From Acidobacteriota bacterium (lineage in GTDB: Bacteria > Acidobacteriota > Terriglobia > Terriglobales > Acidobacteriaceae), in assembly GCA_021803035.1 (NCBI GenBank), contig JAJZME010000017.1, positions 1-52,670 of the forward strand: DNA of 52,670 nucleotides, in the 5' to 3' direction. This document shows, piece after piece, positions 24,134-34,124 of the stretch; positions within the stretch are counted from its first letter, which is position 1; every line of letters begins with the position of its first letter. The translations under genes were made by a program, and so were the position numbers. The notes beneath the pieces were generated by a model. The model was not told where the DNA came from. It worked only from the letters and a program-made list of their open reading frames with translations, and did no database searches.

Positions 24134-25369
24134 GTGAACTCCCTGCGCGGCTCTTCCTCGATTGCTCTTCCCGGCGGCTTTCGTTTCGGCGCCGCCACAG
24201 CCGGTCTGAAGGCCAGCGGACGGCCGGATTTCGCCCTGATCGCCGCCGATGCCGCAGCCAGCGCGGCCGCCGTCTTCACCGCCAACAAAGTCACCGCGGC
24301 GCCGCTCATCGTGGACAAGGAGCACCTGCGCGCCACGGGCGGCAAAGTGCGCGTGGTGGCCATCAACGCGGGCAACGCCAACTGCGCCGCGGGCCAGGCC
24401 GGGCTGGACGCCGCGCGCGCCACCTGCGCCGCCGCGGGCCGCCAGTTCGGCTGCCGCGCCGAAGAGGTGTTTCCGTCGTCGACCGGTGTCATTGGCGTGC
24501 CGCTGCCGGCGGAGAAGCTGACGGCTGCGCTGCCCGCGCTGGCCACGCAGATGGACTCCGATGCAACGCACTTTCAGCAGGCCGCCAACGCCATCCTCAC
24601 CACCGACACGGTGGAGAAGACGGCCTTCGCGCAGCTTGAGGTTGCCGCGCCGGACGGCAGCAGCCGCGAGGTGCGCATCGCCGCGTTCGGCAAAGGCGCG
24701 GGCATGATTCATCCGCAGCTGGTGCCCCATGCCACCATGCTGGTCTACATCCTGACCGACGCCGCCGTTGAGCCGGCCGTGCTCGGCGGCTATCTGCGCG
24801 AGGCCGTCGAAGTCAGCTTCAACCGCATCTCGGTGGATGGCGACACATCCACGAATGACACGGTGCTGCTGCTGGCTTCGGGCGCAAGCGGAGCGGCGAT
24901 CGGCGCGGGCCATGCGGCCTTTGCGGCCGCGCTCAACGCGGTGTGCACATCGCTGGCGCGCCAGATTGTGGCCGACGGCGAAGGCGTCAAGCATGTCGTG
25001 GAGCTGCGCATTGCCGGCGCGGCCACGGACGCCGACGCGCTGCGCGTGGCCAAAGCCATTGCCCACTCGCCGCTGGTGAAGACAGCATGGGCGGGCAGCG
25101 ATCCCAACTGGGGACGGCTGGCCGCGGCCATCGGCTACTCCGGCGCCGAGATCGATCCCAACCGCTTCGCGATCCACTTCGGCAATCTGCCGGTTTGCCG
25201 CGACGGGGGCCGCGATCCAGGCTTTGACGAAGCCGCCGCGCACGCCTATCTCCAGCAGCGGGAGTTTTCGATTGCCATCGATCTGCACGTGGGGCAGGGC
25301 GCGTGCGTCTTCTGGACCACCGACCTCACCGTTGAATACATCCACATCAACGCGGATTACTCCACGTAG
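24134..25369 (+). CDS. argJ: Bifunctional ornithine acetyltransferase / N-acetylglutamate synthase
   Basis: This 411-residue enzyme transfers the acetyl group from N-acetylornithine to glutamate in arginine synthesis. It is made as a precursor that cuts itself before a nucleophilic threonine. Here the cleavage site is GMIHPQLVPHA^TML (Ala200/Thr201), with conserved NAGNANC, PSSTGVIG and SVDGDTSTNDT segments. It acts in the cytoplasm as an alpha2-beta2 complex. The start GTG at 24134 follows an out-of-frame ATG at 24130. No other arg gene is nearby. Its 3' end overlaps the convergent MFS gene by 13 bp. Confidence 0.95.
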   Translation: MNSLRGSSSIALPGGFRFGAATAGLKASGRPDFALIAADAAASAAAVFTANKVTAAPLIVDKEHLRATGGKVRVVAINAGNANCAAGQAGLDAARATCAAAGRQFGCRAEEVFPSSTGVIGVPLPAEKLTAALPALATQMDSDATHFQQAANAILTTDTVEKTAFAQLEVAAPDGSSREVRIAAFGKGAGMIHPQLVPHATMLVYILTDAAVEPAVLGGYLREAVEVSFNRISVDGDTSTNDTVLLLASGASGAAIGAGHAAFAAALNAVCTSLARQIVADGEGVKHVVELRIAGAATDADALRVAKAIAHSPLVKTAWAGSDPNWGRLAAAIGYSGAEIDPNRFAIHFGNLPVCRDGGRDPGFDEAAAHAYLQQREFSIAIDLHVGQGACVFWTTDLTVEYIHINADYST

Positions 25370-26709
25370 CGCGGCTGCCCGGCGATTTGGGCCGGCTGCG
25401 GAAGCCGCGCCCCGGGATTGACGACGAGCCACGCCAGCCCGCCCAGCACCGCCAGCACCGACGCGGTAAGAAACGAGGCCGTCCAGCCCAGGTGCGCGGC
25501 AATCAGCGGCGTGACCGAAGCGGTCACCGCGCCGCCGATCTGGCCGCCCATGTTCATGGCACCCGAGACCGGGCCTGTGAATTCGCCGGCGAAGTCCGCC
25601 GTTACCGAAAAGTAGCAGCTTTGCGCCAGGTAGAGCGCGCCGGCGCCGCCGGCCAGCACCAGGCTCGCGGTGACGGCGCTGCGCGCGTTCGATCCGGCGG
25701 CCAGCAGCGCCGCCGTGAGCAGCAGCGCGAAACAGGGCAGATAGGAGCGGCCCGCGCGCATGCTCACGTGGGTTGCCAGCCAGTCGCTGGCCGCGCCGCC
25801 CACAAAACAGCCCACCGTCATCGCGATGAAGGGAAGCGTGGTATACAGCGCGCTGGTCTTCAGGCTCAGGCCGCGCACCTGCGAGAGATAGATATAAAAC
25901 CAACTGAAGAAGATCCAGGAGACGTAGCCATAAGTGAAGTAACTCCCCGTGATGGCGAGCATATCTTTGCTGCCCAGGATCTTGGCCCAGGGGATCTTCG
26001 CTCTCTTCGCGGCTGGTCCGCTCTGCCGCGGCGGGCGATATTGCACATCGCCGCGCCCTCTCACGATGTGCTCCAGTTCGGCGGCGCGCACCCACGAGTG
26101 CTCTTCGGGCGTATTGCGCGCGGTGAGATACCACACGATGCCGGCCAGCACGCCGAGCGTGGCGCAGAACCAGAACGAAGCGTGCCAGCCGAAGCGCAGG
26201 ATGATGAAGGTGAGCAGCGGCGGCGCCAGCGCCGATCCCAGTCCCACGCCGCCGAAGATGAGGCCGTTGGCCCGGCCGCGCTCTTGCATCGGGATCCAGC
26301 GCTCGACGAACTGGTTTGCCGAAGGGTACATCACCGCTTCGCCGGCGCCCAGAGCGAAGCGAATCAGGACGAGCAGAATCAGCGCACCGGGAATGCCGGA
26401 AGGCGCAAGGGCGGTGAGAGCCGTGAATGCGCCCCACCAGATAACGCCCAGCGCCAGCACGCGGCGCGCTCCGAATCGCCGCGCCACCACGCCGCCGGGA
26501 ACCTGGAACGCCGCGTAGCCGATGAGGAACGCGCTGAACACCCAGCCCAGTTGCGCGTCGTCGATGCCGAACTCGCGGCCGAGCTGGATGCCGGCGATGG
26601 CGATGTTGGTGCGGTCCATGTAGGCGATGCCGCCCATCACCATGAGCCACACCACGAGCAGGTAGCGCATCGGCAAGCCGTCCGGCCTGCTCGTTCTATT
26701 CACGCTCAT
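25357..26709 (-). CDS. MFS transporter of the anion:cation symporter family
   Basis: This 450-residue protein has twelve predicted membrane helices. Features of the ACS family (sugar-acid and organic-anion symporters) are GGIAYMDRTNIAIAG in TM1, GYAAFQVPGGVVARRFGARRVL between TM2 and TM3, and ALGAGEAVMYPSANQFVERW in TM4. The central loop is hydrophilic (residues about 200-245). Glucarate, galactonate or hexuronate-type substrates are typical. The substrate cannot be told from sequence, and no catabolic genes are adjacent. It converges on argJ with a 13-bp overlap. Confidence 0.88.
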   Translation of the reverse strand: MSVNRTSRPDGLPMRYLLVVWLMVMGGIAYMDRTNIAIAGIQLGREFGIDDAQLGWVFSAFLIGYAAFQVPGGVVARRFGARRVLALGVIWWGAFTALTALAPSGIPGALILLVLIRFALGAGEAVMYPSANQFVERWIPMQERGRANGLIFGGVGLGSALAPPLLTFIILRFGWHASFWFCATLGVLAGIVWYLTARNTPEEHSWVRAAELEHIVRGRGDVQYRPPRQSGPAAKRAKIPWAKILGSKDMLAITGSYFTYGYVSWIFFSWFYIYLSQVRGLSLKTSALYTTLPFIAMTVGCFVGGAASDWLATHVSMRAGRSYLPCFALLLTAALLAAGSNARSAVTASLVLAGGAGALYLAQSCYFSVTADFAGEFTGPVSGAMNMGGQIGGAVTASVTPLIAAHLGWTASFLTASVLAVLGGLAWLVVNPGARLPQPAQIAGQPRYVE

Positions 26710-27112
26710 CTTTCGCGGCTTCCTCCCGTTCCGAACATGGGCATGGCAATCCGGCTTTCAAGCCTGACGCCAGCACGAGCGCAACGTTTTCATCGACACG
26801 TGCTCAATCCCCGGGGCGCAACTGGATTCTTCAATCCTATCCCACGGTACACCGCCGGGATCAGGATTGAGATGGCCGTTGCCGCGCCGCCGCGTGGAAG
26901 CGCCGGCTTTGAAGGATGCGGTTTTTACAGGCCTTAGCGTTACAAAGCAACATTTTCCGCCGCTTTCTCATCCATGCGATTGCCTCTTGTTTTTGCTTTG
27001 CGCGCAGCACCAGAGAGACCGCAGCCCCGAGCGTTACAATGCAAATGGAGAAGTTCGGCAAGAAAAGGCCCCACTCCCACAAGATTGACTCGCACGCATC
27101 GAGAGTGCCTTA
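26710..27112. other. Intergenic region between two divergent genes
   Basis: I see no gene or strong repeat. It should carry the promoters of the MFS gene (leftward) and the arylsulfotransferase-like gene (rightward), but no promoter stands out clearly. Confidence 0.5.
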
Positions 27113-29089
27113 ATGAGCTCTTCCCCCCGAGAGTGCCCCCGGCAGTGTGGCCGGCAATCCGAAAGAAAGCACAGCTTGTACCGCCCCGCTTTCATGCGGG
27201 CCGCGGCGCTATCCGCGCTGACCTCCCTCATGTTCCTGGCAGGTTGCAGCTCGTACGTTAAGCACAGCACGCCACTCCCAGAACCGCCACCGGCAAACCC
27301 GCCGCCCACCGCCGCGCAGAAGGGAACGTTGACCATCACGCCGTCTTACGTCGCGCTGGTGCAGGGCCAGCGCTATCAATTTGCGGCGTCGGCTTCCGGC
27401 GGAGGACAGATCACGTGGCTGGTCAACGGCATCCCCGGCGGCAACACCGCCGTCGGAACCGTGAGCGCATCGGGAGACTACACAGCGCCAGCCTTCATTT
27501 TGCAAAGCGAGAATGTGGTCATCACGGCGGAGCTGGCCTCGTCGCCGCAGCAGAATTACGCCACGTCGGTGGCTTCGATCATCCGCGGCAGCAACCTGGC
27601 CGGCTTCTTCTCCTGCCCCGTACAGGCCATCAATCCCCAGGTCGCGCAGTATTCGGTCTATCTGCCGGCGCCGGGCAAGGCTTATGTCCAGTTTGGCAGA
27701 ACCACCGCCTACGGGAAGGATACGTGGCAGGTCGCAACGCCCTCGCCCAATGGCGGACAGGTTCAAATCTGGGTGGCCGGGATGCTGGGGCAGAGCACGT
27801 ATCACATGCGGGCGCAGATCGTGCTCGACAACGGCGCCACGCTGACCGGAGCCGACCAGATCTGCAAGACGGGAACGCCTCCGGACACGCCCCCGATACA
27901 AGTGACGAGCACCACCGGAGCCAATCTCCAGTCCGGCATCGAGCTATGGAACACCGTGACGCCCTTCGGCGTCTCGCAGTTGTTCGCCACCAACCTGAAA
28001 GGCCAGGTGATCTGGGCCTACAGCTACAAACACCAGCCCATCGAATTCGTCCAGGGCATGCAAATGCTGCCCAACGGCAATCTGCTCATGATCGTCTCCT
28101 ATCTGTCCTCGCTCTCTGTCCCCAAGAACGCCAGCGGCGTCATCAACGAGATACGGGAGATTAACCTGGACGGCCAGACGGTGCGCACATTGACCATGAC
28201 GCAACTGAACCAGGAGCTGGCGGCCTCGAACCTGCGCGACGCCGACGGCAATCTTTACCATTTCAAGAACTTTCACCACGACGTACTGCAACTGCCCAAC
28301 GGCCACTGGGTCGCGCTGACTGCTTATACAAAGCCGTACACCAATCTGCCCGGCTATCCGGGCACGACCGACGTGCTGGGCGACGGGATTGTCGATATCA
28401 ACAAGAATCTGCAGCCCGACTGGGTGTGGAATACCTTCGACCACCTCAACATCAACCGGCATCCGATGAACTTCCCCGACTGGACGCACGCCAACGACCT
28501 GCTCTATTCGAAGGACGACCACAACCTGCTGATCTCGCTGCGTCACCAGAACTGGATTCTCAAAATCGCATTTGACGACGGCCTGGGCTCGGGCAGTGTG
28601 ATGTGGAAGCTGGGCAAAGGCGGCAGCTTCCAACTGCAAGGCGGCGTCGACCCCACGGACTGGTTCTATGCGCAACACGGGATCAGTTACTTTTCGAACA
28701 GCACCACCGGGGTTTTCAAGATCGGCATGATGGACAACGGCAACGACCGCTTCTTCCCCACCGGCCAGGTGCTCTGCAAGCCGGAACAGCCCCCCACAGC
28801 CAAGTGCTACTCGACCGCGCCGGTGTACGAAGTGGATACGAGCACCATGACAGCGACGCTGATCCGGCACTATGTTCCGCCTGACACCTACTACAGCTTT
28901 TTCGGCGGGAATTCCAATCTGCTGGCCAACGGCGACATGCTGGTGGATTTTTGCGCGCCGACTTCAGGCGCCATCGTGCAGGAGCTGGGTCCCATCTCCA
29001 ATCATGTGCTGTGGCAGGCAGTCACGCCGCAAGCCTGGCAGTTCCACTCCTTCCGATTACCCAGTTTGTATCCCGGCGTGCAATGGTGA
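27113..29089 (+). CDS. Arylsulfotransferase (ASST)-family lipoprotein
   Basis: This 658-residue protein has a lipoprotein signal with lipobox LAGC (Cys45). An Ig-like beta domain (about 70-150, TLTITPSYVALVQGQRYQF) follows, then a beta-propeller of the ASST type. Family marks are NEIREINLDGQTVRTL, FHHDVLQLPNGHWVAL, DWTHANDLLYSKDDHNLLISLRHQNWILKI and YAQHGISYF, with the histidines that form the sulfuryl-transfer site. Such enzymes move sulfate between phenolic compounds in the periplasm. The long lead before the signal suggests the ATG at 27194 (MRAAALSALTSL) may be the true start, although neither has a strong ribosome-binding site. Confidence 0.88.
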   Translation: MSSSPRECPRQCGRQSERKHSLYRPAFMRAAALSALTSLMFLAGCSSYVKHSTPLPEPPPANPPPTAAQKGTLTITPSYVALVQGQRYQFAASASGGGQITWLVNGIPGGNTAVGTVSASGDYTAPAFILQSENVVITAELASSPQQNYATSVASIIRGSNLAGFFSCPVQAINPQVAQYSVYLPAPGKAYVQFGRTTAYGKDTWQVATPSPNGGQVQIWVAGMLGQSTYHMRAQIVLDNGATLTGADQICKTGTPPDTPPIQVTSTTGANLQSGIELWNTVTPFGVSQLFATNLKGQVIWAYSYKHQPIEFVQGMQMLPNGNLLMIVSYLSSLSVPKNASGVINEIREINLDGQTVRTLTMTQLNQELAASNLRDADGNLYHFKNFHHDVLQLPNGHWVALTAYTKPYTNLPGYPGTTDVLGDGIVDINKNLQPDWVWNTFDHLNINRHPMNFPDWTHANDLLYSKDDHNLLISLRHQNWILKIAFDDGLGSGSVMWKLGKGGSFQLQGGVDPTDWFYAQHGISYFSNSTTGVFKIGMMDNGNDRFFPTGQVLCKPEQPPTAKCYSTAPVYEVDTSTMTATLIRHYVPPDTYYSFFGGNSNLLANGDMLVDFCAPTSGAIVQELGPISNHVLWQAVTPQAWQFHSFRLPSLYPGVQW

Positions 29090-29179
29090 ACTGTGCGCGG
29101 CCGACCTGTGTCTGCCCGTGGCCCAACCGCGCGCCATCCATTACAATCGCAGCATTCCGCAATTTTTTGCGATTTCACG

Positions 29180-30103
29180 ATGGCTCGCATCAGGAAAAAA
29201 ATCCGTAAGCCGTCCGCGCTTTCCGCGGGCCGCAACTTTTCGCTCATTTCCAACCGGAAACTGCGCGACCTTTACACTGCCATGCTCAAGTGCCGCATGC
29301 TGGAAGAGCGCGTGGGCACAGCCGGAAAGACGCTCCGGCAGCGCAACGGCCGGGAACTCCCGCCACGGCGGGAGGCGGTCACCGCGGGCATTGCTCTGGA
29401 TCTGCGGCCTGACGACACCGTCTTCTCTGCGGCTCCGGACCCGCTTGCCGCTTTCGTCAAAGGCGTCCCGCTGGAGAGCATTGTTCGCACGCATCGTCGG
29501 CCGCTTGCGTCCGGCGATGCCCCGGAGCCCTGCGCCGGGCACGGCATTCTGCGCGGCAACTCCGCTGCCGGTACGATGGCCGCGGGCGCCGCCTTTGCTC
29601 ACAAGCTAACCAAGCGCGGCAACGTCTCGGTGGTTTTCTACAGCGGGTCGGAAGCGGAAGACCCCTGGCGCGAGACTGTGGATTTTGCGGCGGCGCATCG
29701 TCTGCCAGTCATTTTTGTGCGCGTGGCCGGGCTGCCGGACAAGACGGCAGCAGCCGGCCAGCCAAGAACGGCCGAACGGCGCCGCAAAGCGCCGGCGCCG
29801 CCTGTCATTCCCGTGGATCGCGACGACGTGGTAGCTGTGTATCGCGTCGCCCATGAGGCCATCGCTCACGCCCGCAATGGAAACGGCCCCACGCTCATTG
29901 ACTGCGTGCCCCTGCCCGGCCAGCACGGCGCGGCGCCGGATGCCATTCGCAATATGGAAGCGTATCTGGCCGGCAAGGGTCTGCACGCGGAGCAGACACG
30001 CGCAGCCGTAACCGCGGAGTTTGCCCGCGCGCTCCAGGCGGCCGCGGCGTCAGTCCGCCGCGCGGCAGGCACCGTAAAAAGCCGTTCGCGAAAGCGCCGG
30101 TGA
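29180..30103 (+). CDS. Degenerate E1-alpha-like protein lacking the ThDP motif (pseudoenzyme)
   Basis: This 307-residue protein keeps the frame of pyruvate/branched-chain dehydrogenase E1 alpha: LRDLYTAMLKCRMLEERV near the N-terminus, AGTMAAGAAFAHKLTKRGNVSVVFY (about 130-154), ETVDFAAAHRLPVIFV and VYRVAHEAIAHARNGNGPTLIDC. In real E1 alpha the segment after VVFY is GDG-x...N, which binds Mg and thiamine diphosphate. Here it is SGS (155-157) and the Asn is gone, so catalysis is unlikely. Both ends are very basic (MARIRKKIRK and KSRSRKRR). No E1 beta or E2 gene is adjacent. It may be structural or regulatory; the role is unknown. Confidence 0.72.
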   Translation: MARIRKKIRKPSALSAGRNFSLISNRKLRDLYTAMLKCRMLEERVGTAGKTLRQRNGRELPPRREAVTAGIALDLRPDDTVFSAAPDPLAAFVKGVPLESIVRTHRRPLASGDAPEPCAGHGILRGNSAAGTMAAGAAFAHKLTKRGNVSVVFYSGSEAEDPWRETVDFAAAHRLPVIFVRVAGLPDKTAAAGQPRTAERRRKAPAPPVIPVDRDDVVAVYRVAHEAIAHARNGNGPTLIDCVPLPGQHGAAPDAIRNMEAYLAGKGLHAEQTRAAVTAEFARALQAAAASVRRAAGTVKSRSRKRR

Positions 30104-30165
30104 CCTTCCAAGCACTCCCCTTTTGTGTAACTTGAGCCGGACCGAGCGAATGATAGAGTGGGGAT

Positions 30166-31998
30166 ATGGGTGAGAAGCATTGGGGGGTCATGGCAGTTGT
30201 CTGTCGCGGCGCAGTACTGCTGACAGGGCTTCTCCTGGTTACCTCCAACTCCTTTGCCGCCGCGCAGCCCGCGGCGCCGCAACCGGCCGCGCAAAGCGCG
30301 CCCGCCTCGGTCTGCGAGCCAGCCACGCTTGGCTCGCCTTACATCCCCGTGGACAGTTGGATTTATCGCGGCGTGATCAGGCTCTTCTCGATGGGATACA
30401 TCAAGGAGGCCTACCTGGGCATGCGGCCGTGGACGCGCGCCACAGTCAACCACATGCTGGAAGACGCCGCGGCGCGTATCCAGAACGCCAAACCAGGCCC
30501 CGTGACAGAACAGGCGACAGCGACTTACGAGTCGCTGCTCCACGCCCTGCAGGCCAATATCGGCGGCCCTTGCCGCAGCGGTGGCGGCTCGATGGGCATC
30601 ACGTCCGTGTACACCATCGCTCGCGGCATAACCGGCACACCGCTCGACGACAGCTTCCATCTCGGCTCCACGATTATCAACGATTATGGACGCCCGTTCG
30701 AGAGCGGATTCAACGAATACTCCGGCATCAGCGGCTATGCCACCGCCGGCCGGTTTGCCATTTATGTGCGCGGCGAGTTCCAGGAGGCGCCGTCGGCGGC
30801 GGGCTACCCCGCGTCGCTGGCACAGACGCTCTCCAATATCGACTTCATCCCCTTTATCAATCCCGCCACCAACGAGCCTTATCATCAGGCGACCATCCCC
30901 CTGGGACCAATCGGATCCATCGCCGACGGGCGGTTCCTTGAGGCTTACGCCTCTTACCAATACCTGGGTCACGTATTTTCGTTCGGCAAGCAGGACTATT
31001 GGCTGGGGCCCGGCCGGGGCGGCGCTTTCGCCTTCTCGAACAACGCGCAGAACTTCTATTCGTTCCAGATCAACCGCATCAAGCCGCTCTGGGTGCCGCT
31101 GCTATCCCGGATCACGGGGCCTTTCCGCTACGACTTCCTGATCGGAGCGCTGCGCGGCCACACCTACGTTCCCAATCCCAATTATCCCGGTCCCAACCAG
31201 CCGAACGTGATCAACCCCGGCGACCCCTGGGTGCATCTGGAAAAGATCAGCTTCAAGCCCACCAGGAACAGTGAATTCGGCTTCGAGCGCACCGTCATCT
31301 GGGGCGGCAAGGGCCACGGGCCCATCACGATTCACACCTTCCTGCACAGCTTCTTCAGCTTCGCATCGCCTGCCGAGTCGGTGAAGTACGGCCGCAACGA
31401 TCCGGGCGCGCGCTTTGGCGCCTTCGACTTCACCTATCGCCTTCCCTGGGTCCGCAACTGGCTCACGCTGTACACGGACTCGGAGGTGCATGACGACGTT
31501 TCTCCCATCGATGCCCTGGCGCGCGCCGCCTGGCGGCCGGGCCTGTATCTCTCCCATTTCCCTGGCCTTCCCAGGCTCAGCCTGCGCACTGAGGCGGTGT
31601 GGACCGACCCGCCGGTCTCGTCCAGCTTTGCCGGCAAATTCATGTATTGGGAGATTATTCAAAAGCAGGGCTACACCAACCAGGGCCAGATCTTCGGCGA
31701 CTGGATCGGGCGCGAGGGCAAAGGCGGCCAGGCCTGGGCCACCTATCACCTGACCGGCGACCAGTGGCTGCAGGCCAGTTGGCGCCGCCAGAAGGTCGCC
31801 AAAGATTTCATTCCCGGCGGGACCACGCTCGACGACTACAACTTCCAGGTGGTCAAGCGCCTCGGCCCGAACTTCCAGATCAACGGCGCCTTCAAGTTCG
31901 AGCAGTATAAAGCGCCCATCTATCTTCCCGGCACGCAGACAGTCACGGCCACCACCGTCCAGCTCACCTGGTTTCCGCACGACAAGGTGAGCTTTTAA
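30166..31998 (+). CDS. Wzi-like outer-membrane protein (capsule assembly family)
   Basis: This 610-residue protein starts with a signal peptide (LLTGLLLVTSNSFAAAQ) and has an N-terminal helical bundle (SWIYRGVIRLFSMGYIKEAY...RPWTRATVNHMLEDA). An aromatic-rich 18-strand-type barrel follows: FSFGKQDYWLGPG, FSFQINRIKPLW, FGFERTVIWGGKGHGP, ending WFPHDKVSF with a terminal Phe typical of outer-membrane barrels. This layout matches the Wzi family, which binds capsule or other surface polysaccharide. The presence of helices before the barrel is as in E. coli Wzi, although the protein here is longer (479 there). No capsule export genes are adjacent. Confidence 0.88.
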   Translation: MGEKHWGVMAVVCRGAVLLTGLLLVTSNSFAAAQPAAPQPAAQSAPASVCEPATLGSPYIPVDSWIYRGVIRLFSMGYIKEAYLGMRPWTRATVNHMLEDAAARIQNAKPGPVTEQATATYESLLHALQANIGGPCRSGGGSMGITSVYTIARGITGTPLDDSFHLGSTIINDYGRPFESGFNEYSGISGYATAGRFAIYVRGEFQEAPSAAGYPASLAQTLSNIDFIPFINPATNEPYHQATIPLGPIGSIADGRFLEAYASYQYLGHVFSFGKQDYWLGPGRGGAFAFSNNAQNFYSFQINRIKPLWVPLLSRITGPFRYDFLIGALRGHTYVPNPNYPGPNQPNVINPGDPWVHLEKISFKPTRNSEFGFERTVIWGGKGHGPITIHTFLHSFFSFASPAESVKYGRNDPGARFGAFDFTYRLPWVRNWLTLYTDSEVHDDVSPIDALARAAWRPGLYLSHFPGLPRLSLRTEAVWTDPPVSSSFAGKFMYWEIIQKQGYTNQGQIFGDWIGREGKGGQAWATYHLTGDQWLQASWRRQKVAKDFIPGGTTLDDYNFQVVKRLGPNFQINGAFKFEQYKAPIYLPGTQTVTATTVQLTWFPHDKVSF

Positions 31999-32019
31999 CG
32001 GCAAGCGCCGCGCCCGCTC

Positions 32020-32994
32020 TCACTTCGCCCTGGGATGCGTCCGGTCATACACCTCCGTCAACTGCGCGGTCGTCAGTTGCGTATAGCGCTGCGTCGTCGA
32101 CAGCCGCTCGTGGCCCAGCAGTTCCTGAATCGCGCGCAGATCGGCGCCTTCTTCCAGCAGGTGCGTGCCGAAGGCGTGGCGCAGCGTGTGCGGGTGCACG
32201 TCGGCGGAGAGGCCGCGCAGGATGGCGATGCGCTTCACAATGCGCCCCACGCTGCGGGTGGTGAGCCGGGCCTGGCCGCCAGGCTTACCCAAGCCGCGCA
32301 GGCGCAGATTGACAAACAGCGCCGGAGTCGCCGCCACCCTGCCATTGCCCACGGCGGCCAGCCGCGCCGACCGCTCCGCAAGATAAGTGCGCAGGGCCTG
32401 CGCCGCCGCGTCGCCCAGGGGCACGTAGCGCTGCTTCTGGCCCTTGCCGCGCACCAGGATGGCCTCGTTGGCCCAGTAAATATCATTCAGGTTCAGGCCG
32501 GTCAGCTCCGCGTTGCGAATGCCGCAGCCATACAGTAACTCCAGAATCGCCCGGTCGCGCGCCGGCCAGCTCGCGGCGTCCTCGTCTACCGAGTCCACCA
32601 CGCGGTTCATCTGCTCAATCGAAGGCACGCGCGGCAGGTGTTTGGGCAGCTTGGGCGTGGCAACCAGCGCGGCCGCATTCCGCTCCACGTAGCCGGCGCG
32701 GGCCATCCATTTGAACCAACTGCGAATGGCCGCCAGCGCCCGCGCCGCCGATGCCTTGGAAAGGCCGCGGTCATAGAGCGTGCTGAGGTAGACGCGGATG
32801 TGCGTGTGCTCGATGCGGTCCACGCCGGCCTCGCCGCAATGCCCGGCGGCCCAGTCGGCAAAGCCGCGCAGTTCGCGCTCGTAAGCGCGCAGCGTGTGCG
32901 CCGAGGCTCCGCGCTCGTTGGTCAGCATGTGCAGATAGCCGGCAACCAGATCGCCCAGCGATGGGGGAACTGCCGGAGCGGCAGTGGCGTTCAT
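32020..32994 (-). CDS. xerC: Site-specific tyrosine recombinase XerC-like
   Basis: This 324-residue recombinase has the SAM-like N-terminal core-binding domain (about 10-105) and the full catalytic set: R160, K184, H269-x-x-R272, H295 and the tyrosine nucleophile Y304 in TTQRYTQL. Together with XerD it resolves chromosome dimers at dif during division. It overlaps the upstream recombinase gene by four bases (ATGA), so both are made from one message in equal amounts. The assignment XerC versus XerD rests on likeness and gene order and could be exchanged. Confidence 0.9.
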   Translation of the reverse strand: MNATAAPAVPPSLGDLVAGYLHMLTNERGASAHTLRAYERELRGFADWAAGHCGEAGVDRIEHTHIRVYLSTLYDRGLSKASAARALAAIRSWFKWMARAGYVERNAAALVATPKLPKHLPRVPSIEQMNRVVDSVDEDAASWPARDRAILELLYGCGIRNAELTGLNLNDIYWANEAILVRGKGQKQRYVPLGDAAAQALRTYLAERSARLAAVGNGRVAATPALFVNLRLRGLGKPGGQARLTTRSVGRIVKRIAILRGLSADVHPHTLRHAFGTHLLEEGADLRAIQELLGHERLSTTQRYTQLTTAQLTEVYDRTHPRAK

Positions 32995-34124
32995 GCCGTC
33001 TCCTTGCCTGCCTCGGAATCCGGTGGAGGCGTCTGCGGCTTATGGCTCTTGCCCTTCCCGCCGGGAATCACGAACAGGCCTGGGCCGCCGATCCTGCCGC
33101 GCGGTTTGCGGCCAGGATCGGATGCCTCCCAATCCGCGCCCGCGTTCGCTCCGCCCGTGTCTTCAGCCTCCGCCGGCCGCCGCTTCGCGCGCGGATGGTA
33201 ATCGCGGTGTACGGTCTTCAACCGGCCCAGGGCCACGTGCGTGTAAACCTGCGTGGTGGAAATATCGGCATGGCCCAGCATCTGTTGCACGCTGCGCAGG
33301 TCCGCGCCGTGCTCCACCATGTGCGTGGCGCAGCTATGGCGCAACATGTGCGGGCTGGCGCCGCCGGCGGCCTTCACCAGATGCCAGATCCACTGCCGCG
33401 TGAGCGGCATGCCGCGCAAGGAGAGAAACAGCCACGCCCGCCCCGCGCCCGACGCTTCGTGCCTGGCCGCCGCGGTCCTGCTCTTCGGAGCAATGCGCTC
33501 CAGATGCGGACGGCCTTCGCGCAGATACGCCTGCAAAGCCGCCACGGCCGCGCGCCCCAGCGGCACAATGCGCTCCTTGTCGCCCTTGCCGCGCACTAGT
33601 ACGCGGCCGGCCTCCAGCGCCACATCTTCCGTGGCAAGCGCCGTCACTTCGGAGACGCGCAGGCCGCCAGCATAAAGCAACTCCAGAAGAGCGCGGTCGC
33701 GCAGCGCCGTGGCGCGCGCCTGCGGATGCGAGGCAGCCAGCCGGGCGCGCTCGAGCATCTCCGTCACCTCGGGCTCGGCCAGCGACTTGGGCAGCACCTT
33801 CCACGCCTTGGGCGATTCGATGTTGACCGTGGGGTCGTGATGAATTCGGCGGTCCAGCAGCAGCCATTTGTAGAAGCCGCGCAGGCAGCTCAGCTTGCGG
33901 GCCGCCGAACGCGAATCGATGCCGTGCGCGCGCAGATGCTCCAGAAACGCCGCCACATCCTCGCGCGCGGCCGTCCCCAGCACCGCCTGGCGGCCTTCCA
34001 GAAACTCGGCAAAGGTCTTCAGATCGCCGTCGTAGGCTTCGCAGGTAAGCGGGCGTAACCCTTTTTCCACACGCAGATACGCCTGGTATTCCTTGAGAAG
34101 AGCAAGATTGCGCGCCGGGTCCAC
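32991..34124 (-). CDS. xerD: Site-specific tyrosine recombinase XerD-like with extended C-terminus
   Basis: This 377-residue recombinase shows catalytic R156, K180, H259-x-x-R262, H285 and Y294 ([25 protein letters not shown]), plus the usual N-terminal domain. It is about 65 residues longer than typical XerD because of a charged, Gly/Pro-rich tail after residue 313 ([15 protein letters not shown] onward), which looks disordered. That region might affect contacts with FtsK or XerC, but could also be neutral. xerD precedes xerC with a 4-bp overlap; in most bacteria the two genes are far apart. Confidence 0.9.
   Translation of the reverse strand: MDPARNLALLKEYQAYLRVEKGLRPLTCEAYDGDLKTFAEFLEGRQAVLGTAAREDVAAFLEHLRAHGIDSRSAARKLSCLRGFYKWLLLDRRIHHDPTVNIESPKAWKVLPKSLAEPEVTEMLERARLAASHPQARATALRDRALLELLYAGGLRVSEVTALATEDVALEAGRVLVRGKGDKERIVPLGRAAVAALQAYLREGRPHLERIAPKSRTAAARHEASGAGRAWLFLSLRGMPLTRQWIWHLVKAAGGASPHMLRHSCATHMVEHGADLRSVQQMLGHADISTTQVYTHVALGRLKTVHRDYHPRAKRRPAEAEDTGGANAGADWEASDPGRKPRGRIGGPGLFVIPGGKGKSHKPQTPPPDSEAGKETA

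Noticed and set aside
23318..26650. 1,110-codon open frame opposite argJ and overlapping the ABC and MFS genes
   Set aside because: It is an antisense/alternate-frame artefact of GC-rich coding DNA: the Arg/His/Gly-rich product has no domain, while the genes in the other frames have clear motifs.
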